Source: Cytauxzoon felis (lineage: Eukaryota; Apicomplexa; Aconoidasida; Piroplasmida; Theileriidae). Taken from it: 33,188 nucleotides of DNA. Position numbers and translations under genes: made by a program. Below, in pieces: positions 29,123-33,188 of the stretch (position 1 is its first letter; every line of letters starts with the position of its first letter). The stretch lies in contig JAIQCW010000131.1 in the NCBI GenBank assembly GCA_020283715.1, forward strand, positions 1 through 33,188, read 5' to 3'. The notes below the pieces were generated by a model. The model was not told where the DNA came from. It worked only from the letters and a program-made list of their open reading frames with translations, and ran no database searches.

Positions 29123-29932
29123 ATGAAATTTATAACATTTCTATTGGTATTCTCTATTTCATATTCATGTGCCACGGAATCAAGTGGGAGTTCATCTACA
29201 ACAACTTCAGGTTCTAGCACATCAACCACTACTCAAGCACAGAGTACTTCCTCTGCCTCTACTACCACTACTACATCTACTGCAACTACAACAACTACGA
29301 CTCCTTCTGTTTCCTCCTCTTCAGCTCCCCAGGGATCGGCTTCTGAAACTTCTCCATCTACACGAGCTGGTCAAGACGAGAGTGAAGCTGTACTATCATC
29401 TAATGTCAACCATCCAGTTCTCAAGTTAGATTTAAATTCAACAACAACTGCAAGTGCATCAACTTTGGAAACACTCCAAGATGGTAATTTACAAAAGAAA
29501 GTATTAAGGGCTAACGACGGCGCATATCATACACATGTAGTGTTGGGTGATACATTATTATGGCAACCTAAAGAAGATGAAAGATTATATACTTGCACAT
29601 TTCATTCTTTTCAATCGAAGGTTCTGTTGGTCAAGGTGGTGGTTGTAGACAGGCAGCCAACTGGTGAAGCAGCAGCATCTGAAAGTCAAACACCACAACC
29701 AAGGGATGGATTCTACGCTTACAGATGCACAGATAACGATACATTTGTACGCCTTTATGATGAAGACTACGAACCAACATTACAACGCTTCAAAGACAGA
29801 GCTGAGAAAGCCGACGCAACACTTGAAAGCGTTGCATTTGTAACCAAAAATGTCAGAGTTAATGACAGTTTCACAACACCAGCTGTTTACATTGCCATAT
29901 TTGCAATTGCATTCTTCGTTACCAAAATTTAA
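29123..29932 (+). CDS. Secreted Ser/Thr-rich surface antigen, FAINT-like, probable GPI or membrane anchor
   Basis: A 269-residue single-exon protein. Signal peptide MKFITFLLVFSISYSCATES. Residues about 20-85 are almost only Ser, Thr, Ala and Gln, a mucin-like stretch likely to be O-glycosylated or disordered. Then comes a folded domain: HPVLKLDLNSTTTASASTLE, VVLGDTLLWQPKEDERLYTC, FHSFQSKVLLVKVVVVDRQP and FYAYRCTDNDTFVRLYDEDY. The last piece resembles the end of a FAINT unit (Y.C.D...W/F....DEEY). The C-terminus SFTTPAVYIAIFAIAFFVTK is hydrophobic, consistent with GPI-anchor addition or a tail anchor. Architecture is that of piroplasm merozoite or schizont surface antigens, but I cannot name the orthologue. 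Flanked by cassettes on both sides; none inside. Base usage is more GC-rich than its neighbours. Confidence 0.8.
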   Translation: MKFITFLLVFSISYSCATESSGSSSTTTSGSSTSTTTQAQSTSSASTTTTTSTATTTTTTPSVSSSSAPQGSASETSPSTRAGQDESEAVLSSNVNHPVLKLDLNSTTTASASTLETLQDGNLQKKVLRANDGAYHTHVVLGDTLLWQPKEDERLYTCTFHSFQSKVLLVKVVVVDRQPTGEAAASESQTPQPRDGFYAYRCTDNDTFVRLYDEDYEPTLQRFKDRAEKADATLESVAFVTKNVRVNDSFTTPAVYIAIFAIAFFVTKI

Positions 29933-30027
29933 AGAAATCTGTCTACCCATATATAATAATACGAAATTCCGTATTCAATTTCATGCAACTATACATTATA
30001 TATACAATTCACACGTCTACACTTGGG

Positions 30028-30226
30028 TCATCCTGCCGTCAGCTCTTCTAATTACCTATCTCTAAAGAGTAAAGCCACTCCCAGAGATCGTGTCAAAGTT
30101 GAGGATTGGACCTCGAGTGGAATACCCGTAGCTGATCTCAGGGAAGCGGAGGGAGAAATAAATAGAGAAGGCAGGACAACCTCAGGTGGAATGAAGAGAG
30201 TTGGATTGGACCTCAAGTGGTAGACA
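30028..30226. repeat. Modular repeat cluster 25 (intergenic)
   Basis: CCTGCCGTCAGCTCTTC, box, TAAAGCCACTCCCAGAGATC, arm, inverted CTGATCTCAGGGAAGCGG, box, GGCAGGACAACCTCAGGTGG, end arm. It lies just before a tentative small gene. Confidence 0.87.
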
Positions 30227-30241
30227 AGTAAATGGTAATCC

Positions 30242-30583
30242 ATGGGATATACGATAACTAACTCATTGTATCAATCATATTACGGTACTCCATGCTGGTA
30301 TTAGGATACTATATAATAGGGTGGACAGAGTGATGTGTAAATACGAAACCATATTTAGATATCAAATTACTCTATCAACAGCTTAATTTTAGTACAACAA
30401 GCGTAAGGTTGCATATTTCATACATGAATGAAACTTTGGATATCAAATATGATCACTTGGGACCAATACCTATATCCCTGTATAATGGTAGGTACATTTG
30501 GGGTGGGGAGCATGACTTGTGTATCGCTGAAATGATTAGGTGCTTTAATTAGAGATTATATGATGATAATTTCTATAGACTAA
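30242..30583 (+). CDS. Tentative small four-exon gene, unknown function
   Basis: Exons that join in phase are 30242-30297, 30320-30334, 30393-30487 and 30540-30583, giving 69 residues: MGYTITNSLYQSYYGTPCW, VDRV, TTSVRLHISYMNETLDIKYD, HLGPIPISLYNG, ALIRDYMMIISID. One intron would be 22 nt and one has an unusual GTGTAA donor. The product shows balanced composition rather than AT-bias noise, which supports coding, but no family is recognised and the four-exon chain was assembled by choosing splice sites that fit. Confidence 0.35.
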
Positions 30584-30618
30584 ACTATTATATTATTTAA
30601 ATTTAGAATTATGCCAAA

Positions 30619-31419
30619 ATGTTGAAAATTACAAACAGGTTACTAAATAACGGTAACAATATGTTTGGTAGTGTTGTATTGTATAGTAAATTTGGTTTGC
30701 AGACAAGATTTGTATACAATAGGAGTAATATTTTTAATAATTATAGATTTAATTTTTCTAATTTGGCTAGAAATCCTAATGATGTATCAGTTTCTACAAA
30801 TGGGTCTTTGTATGACTTGACTGCACGCCCCTTGGATGATTTCGATCCATCAATGTTACCAAACAAATATAAACCAGGATTGAAATCATGTCGTATATTC
30901 GATAATCCAAACATTGTACATGTTGTTACTGGTGAAGGTGGTGAGACATTAACTGATAAGCTTTATCGATATCTAGATATTGGTGGTTTCTTTTCAATGT
31001 TGAATAGTAGGAAGATTCATTTACTTAGGACACCACCTGAAGGTAGGAATTCTATTATGTGTATGACAGAATTGGAAAGGAAACAATCATTAATAACAAG
31101 TGCTGTATGTAGTTTGATGATGTTTTATCTGATTGTTTGTTATATTCAACACAAGAAACATATTTTTGATCGTCATCCAAGCCCTGACTTCCCAGTATAT
31201 GAAAACACTAACAATAAAACCCGTGATTTCACTTGGCATGGTGGTTTACCATTCCAATATCCTAAAGGTCGTTGTAAAGAATGTCGATGGCTTGAGTTGG
31301 AATGTAAGAAGAAATGTTATGACCGTTTACTAGAAAGTGGGCATAAATTTATTTTACAAAACCCGATGCAAGTCCCACGTAGGGAACTTTTGCCTTCACC
31401 ATACCCACCTATGAACTAA
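30619..31419 (+). CDS. Probable mitochondrial single-pass membrane protein, conserved type, unknown function
   Basis: A 266-residue single-exon protein. The N-terminus MLKITNRLLNNGNNMFGSVV is basic and Asn-rich without acids, consistent with mitochondrial targeting. A central hydrophobic segment SAVCSLMMFYLIVCYIQHKK (about residues 162-181) is followed by a basic-aromatic tail: DFTWHGGLPFQYPKGRCKEC, RWLELECKKKCYDRLLESGH. The C-terminal domain with CxxC and CxxxC pairs recalls small respiratory-chain accessory subunits (CHCH or COX6B-like), so an inner-membrane complex component is one possibility; this is inference. Not preceded by a repeat in its own frame and no intron seen. The start is the first ATG (30619). 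Confidence 0.6.
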   Translation: MLKITNRLLNNGNNMFGSVVLYSKFGLQTRFVYNRSNIFNNYRFNFSNLARNPNDVSVSTNGSLYDLTARPLDDFDPSMLPNKYKPGLKSCRIFDNPNIVHVVTGEGGETLTDKLYRYLDIGGFFSMLNSRKIHLLRTPPEGRNSIMCMTELERKQSLITSAVCSLMMFYLIVCYIQHKKHIFDRHPSPDFPVYENTNNKTRDFTWHGGLPFQYPKGRCKECRWLELECKKKCYDRLLESGHKFILQNPMQVPRRELLPSPYPPMN

Positions 31420-31470
31420 TTTTTAATATCGCATCATATATTTTATTCATATTCTTCAGTTCTTTACATC

Positions 31471-33188
31471 ATGGATTCAGGGTTTGATGTTGATGGACGT
31501 TTGTCTGGAGGTGGAGGTAAATTTGATGGATTTCCTATGTCTAAATCTCAAAATTCGCTAGAACTCCCAGATCTTAATGAATTATCATCAATTGGAAACT
31601 TCAAAAACATTATTCCGGACTTGAGGTTGGTAAGATTGAAGCGACTGATTGATAATTTGGGTTTGGTATTGGATGTGACGCGACCGGTGTTGGAGAATGT
31701 AGAAGAATTATCAGCAAAATTGAATGATATTTCAGAGAGGCTGTTGAAAAGTCAGGATTTACTAAGGTTGGTTATAGAATTTGACACTAATGAATTAGAA
31801 TCATTGGATTTATCCATGAAGATTACACAGGATAAGTTGAGATGTGTAGATGAGTTGATTCAACGCTTAGATCCAGCAATTTTATATTGTGATATGGATG
31901 GTAACATTGATGTTGATATAATTTTAATGTATTCTGAAGCTCTAGTTATGTCTATGGACTATTGCAAGTCATTAAAAAATGGCCAAGGCCATAAGTTAAT
32001 TAAGGATGCATTAAGAAGCATAGAAGACAATTTGGTTAAATTAGCAGAGATTGCACTTCATTGGATCATCAAATTATCCAGACAATCCCTAGCCGGTAGC
32101 GATCTACGGGAGCTTTCAGAGGAATTAAATAAAAAAGACATCAAACCTAGCACTATAGCCAGTCATACTATTACAGACAGATCTACACCTGAGGTTACAA
32201 CCTCGCATTCTCCTGCCGTCAGCTCTTCCAATTACCTATCTCTAAAGAGTAAAGCCACTCCCGGAGATCGTGGCGATGTTATCCCGGAAGAACATGATAT
32301 GTCTACCCGGAAGAACGTGAATGTTCAACCCCTAAGAACAGGAAATCTACCCGGAGAAACAGGAAATGTCAACCCGGAAGAACAGACCTCAAGTGGAATA
32401 CCTGGAAGCGATCCACGGGAGCTGGAAGGGGAGATAAATAGAGAAGGCTCCACGCCTAGTGGAAGGAGAGTTGGTGAATCTCACGTTAGGACTTCAACTG
32501 GAAAGGACTCGATTACAAATATGATATCTCCTTTACTATTGACATTTGATTATAAATTTGATTCGATTTTCCAGATTACTAGTGAGAATAATAAATTGAA
32601 ATTATTTAGGGTTTTAAATTTATTGAAAATTTACCCGTCATTTATTTATCATTTTATGGATCATATGGAAACTTTACAAAGTCAAATATTATTAAAGAAA
32701 TTTTTAACAATTTTATCAACTGTTGATGCTACTAATCGTATCAATGCTATTTCTGATATATTTATGAATCTACAAATATTAATATCAATTCAAAAATCTA
32801 ATATTATCGCATTATATACAAATTGTGGATTATCATTAGATTGTTATGTTCATTATAGAACCCCAGAATTATATATAAATAATATTACAAGATCTATATC
32901 ATCAAGTTTAGAAATGAAATTGAAACAATTAATGACATTTATTAATACAGATACAAATTATATCAATTGTAATAATGTATTGGAAATTTATAATGTAATA
33001 CAATTATGCAAATATTATATTATCAAATTAAATGATATCCTACATCAATCATGGCACAATACCACAGATCCACTTCCACCTGAAGTCCAATCCAACTCTC
33101 TTCGTCCTGCTGTCAGCTCTCCACCTGAGGTCAGTCTTGCAGACAGTTCTTCTAATTACCTCCCCATAAACGGTAATGTCACTCCCAG
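31471..33188 (+). CDS. COG6: COG6-like Golgi tethering subunit, 3' end beyond window
   Basis: COG6 is a lobe B subunit of the conserved oligomeric Golgi complex, which tethers retrograde intra-Golgi vesicles. The ATG at 31471 starts MDSGFDVDGRLSGGGGKFDG. Coiled-coil segments follow (ENVEELSAKLNDISERLLKS, ESLDLSMKITQDKLRCVDEL), then LIKDALRSIEDNLVKLAEIA and LHWIIKLSRQ, corresponding to the helix before LYRWAQ in COG6. The next conserved block, FRVLNLLKIYPSFIYHFMDH METLQSQILLKKFLTILS, aligns with ALQxRPxLFxxxLxEFxxxRRxxVxxxFIxALT. Between these blocks lies about 130 residues of cassette-derived sequence, in frame (32089-32476). A second, smaller cassette segment begins at 33066, also in frame, up to the window edge. 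No intron or stop through 1718 bases. The family call is by motif alignment in memory. Confidence 0.65.
   Translation, partial: MDSGFDVDGRLSGGGGKFDGFPMSKSQNSLELPDLNELSSIGNFKNIIPDLRLVRLKRLIDNLGLVLDVTRPVLENVEELSAKLNDISERLLKSQDLLRLVIEFDTNELESLDLSMKITQDKLRCVDELIQRLDPAILYCDMDGNIDVDIILMYSEALVMSMDYCKSLKNGQGHKLIKDALRSIEDNLVKLAEIALHWIIKLSRQSLAGSDLRELSEELNKKDIKPSTIASHTITDRSTPEVTTSHSPAVSSSNYLSLKSKATPGDRGDVIPEEHDMSTRKNVNVQPLRTGNLPGETGNVNPEEQTSSGIPGSDPRELEGEINREGSTPSGRRVGESHVRTSTGKDSITNMISPLLLTFDYKFDSIFQITSENNKLKLFRVLNLLKIYPSFIYHFMDHMETLQSQILLKKFLTILSTVDATNRINAISDIFMNLQILISIQKSNIIALYTNCGLSLDCYVHYRTPELYINNITRSISSSLEMKLKQLMTFINTDTNYINCNNVLEIYNVIQLCKYYIIKLNDILHQSWHNTTDPLPPEVQSNSLRPAVSSPPEVSLADSSSNYLPINGNVTP
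32089..32476 (+). repeat. Modular repeat cluster 26, coding, within the COG6-like gene
   Basis: Starts with a diverged inverted P1-type cassette (GTAGCGATCTACGGGAGCTT), arm, CTCCTGCCGTCAGCTCTTCC, box, AAAGCCACTCCCGGAGATCG, repeated CCCGGAAGAAC linkers, arm, inverted AGCGATCCACGGGAGCTGG, box, GGCTCCACGCCTAGTGG, arm. Encodes [47 protein letters not shown]. Its first 30 codons (DLRELSEELNKKDIKPSTIA) look like an older, drifted version of [14 protein letters not shown]. Confidence 0.9.
33066..33188 (+). repeat. Modular repeat cluster 27, coding, at right edge
   Basis: Arm, CTTCGTCCTGCTGTCAGCTC, arm, CTTGCAGACAGTTCTTC, box, then a long cassette variant cut by the window end. It stays in the COG6-like frame: [20 protein letters not shown] and LADSSSNYLPINGNVTP. 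An intron starting here cannot be excluded, but no GT donor is evident before the arm. Confidence 0.82.

Noticed and set aside
42..33188. Autonomous transposon encoding its own transposase or reverse transcriptase
   Set aside because: No such coding sequence appears in any cluster in this window; cassette peptides do not resemble such enzymes.

Overview
The window looks like nuclear DNA from an apicomplexan parasite of the piroplasm group (Theileria / Cytauxzoon / Babesia type). The evidence is an AT-rich background, genes split by very short introns (many of 20-50 nt, one apparently only 17 nt), an ApiAP2 transcription factor, a Kelch-PP1 phosphatase (PPKL), and two secreted proteins that resemble the FAINT-domain proteins expanded in Theileria-like species. 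I cannot name the species from sequence alone.

Layout. 1-439 (-) is the 5' part of NIP7; 495-1037 (-) is a tentative small gene; 1817-3556 (+) is an ApiAP2 gene; 4348-5388 (-) is a FAINT-like secreted protein; 5934-10970 (-) is the 26S proteasome subunit Rpn2 in 13 exons; 11287-11867 is a broken antigen-like fragment; 12031-16322 (-) is PPKL; 16586-18123 (+) is a secreted cysteine-containing, possibly lectin-like protein; 18645-19351 (-) is ribosomal protein S3; 20431-22643 (+) is a multi-exon membrane protein; 23471-26193 (-) is a BK-type potassium channel; 26713-28200 (+) is a Mediator MED4-like protein; 29123-29932 (+) is a secreted Ser/Thr-rich surface antigen; 30242-30583 (+) is a tentative small gene; 30619-31419 (+) is an organellar-type membrane protein; 31471 to the right edge (+) is a COG6-like Golgi tethering subunit.

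The most striking content is a family of modular, GC-richer interspersed repeats. About 27 clusters occupy roughly a fifth of the window by hand estimate. Each is built from a small vocabulary of cassettes: an outer arm (TCCACCTGAGGTCCAATCC), interchangeable short cassettes (CTTGCAGACAGCT, CCTGCCGTCAGCT, CACTCGCCGTGGTGGC), a TATTTAC/TAATTAC box, and interchangeable long cassettes centred on a GATC core. They are arranged as inverted halves, so a cluster typically begins and ends with the same arm in opposite orientation. Clusters sit in intergenic DNA, in the middle of introns (five of twelve in Rpn2, four in PPKL), and in two genes (MED4-like and COG6-like) inside coding exons, in frame and free of stops. 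The cassettes keep matching open frames, so the exonic copies encode recurring peptides such as [16 protein letters not shown] and [10 protein letters not shown].

Other sequences travel with these cassettes: a 140-bp element with exact 14-bp terminal inverted repeats, a roughly 300-bp AT-rich element in two inverted copies, a roughly 230-bp ORF-bearing segment present twice, and an antigen-gene fragment. Together they suggest an active, recombination-prone, non-autonomous element system that is tolerated in introns and sometimes becomes protein-coding. The genes themselves are unrelated housekeeping and surface-protein genes, with no shared pathway evident.
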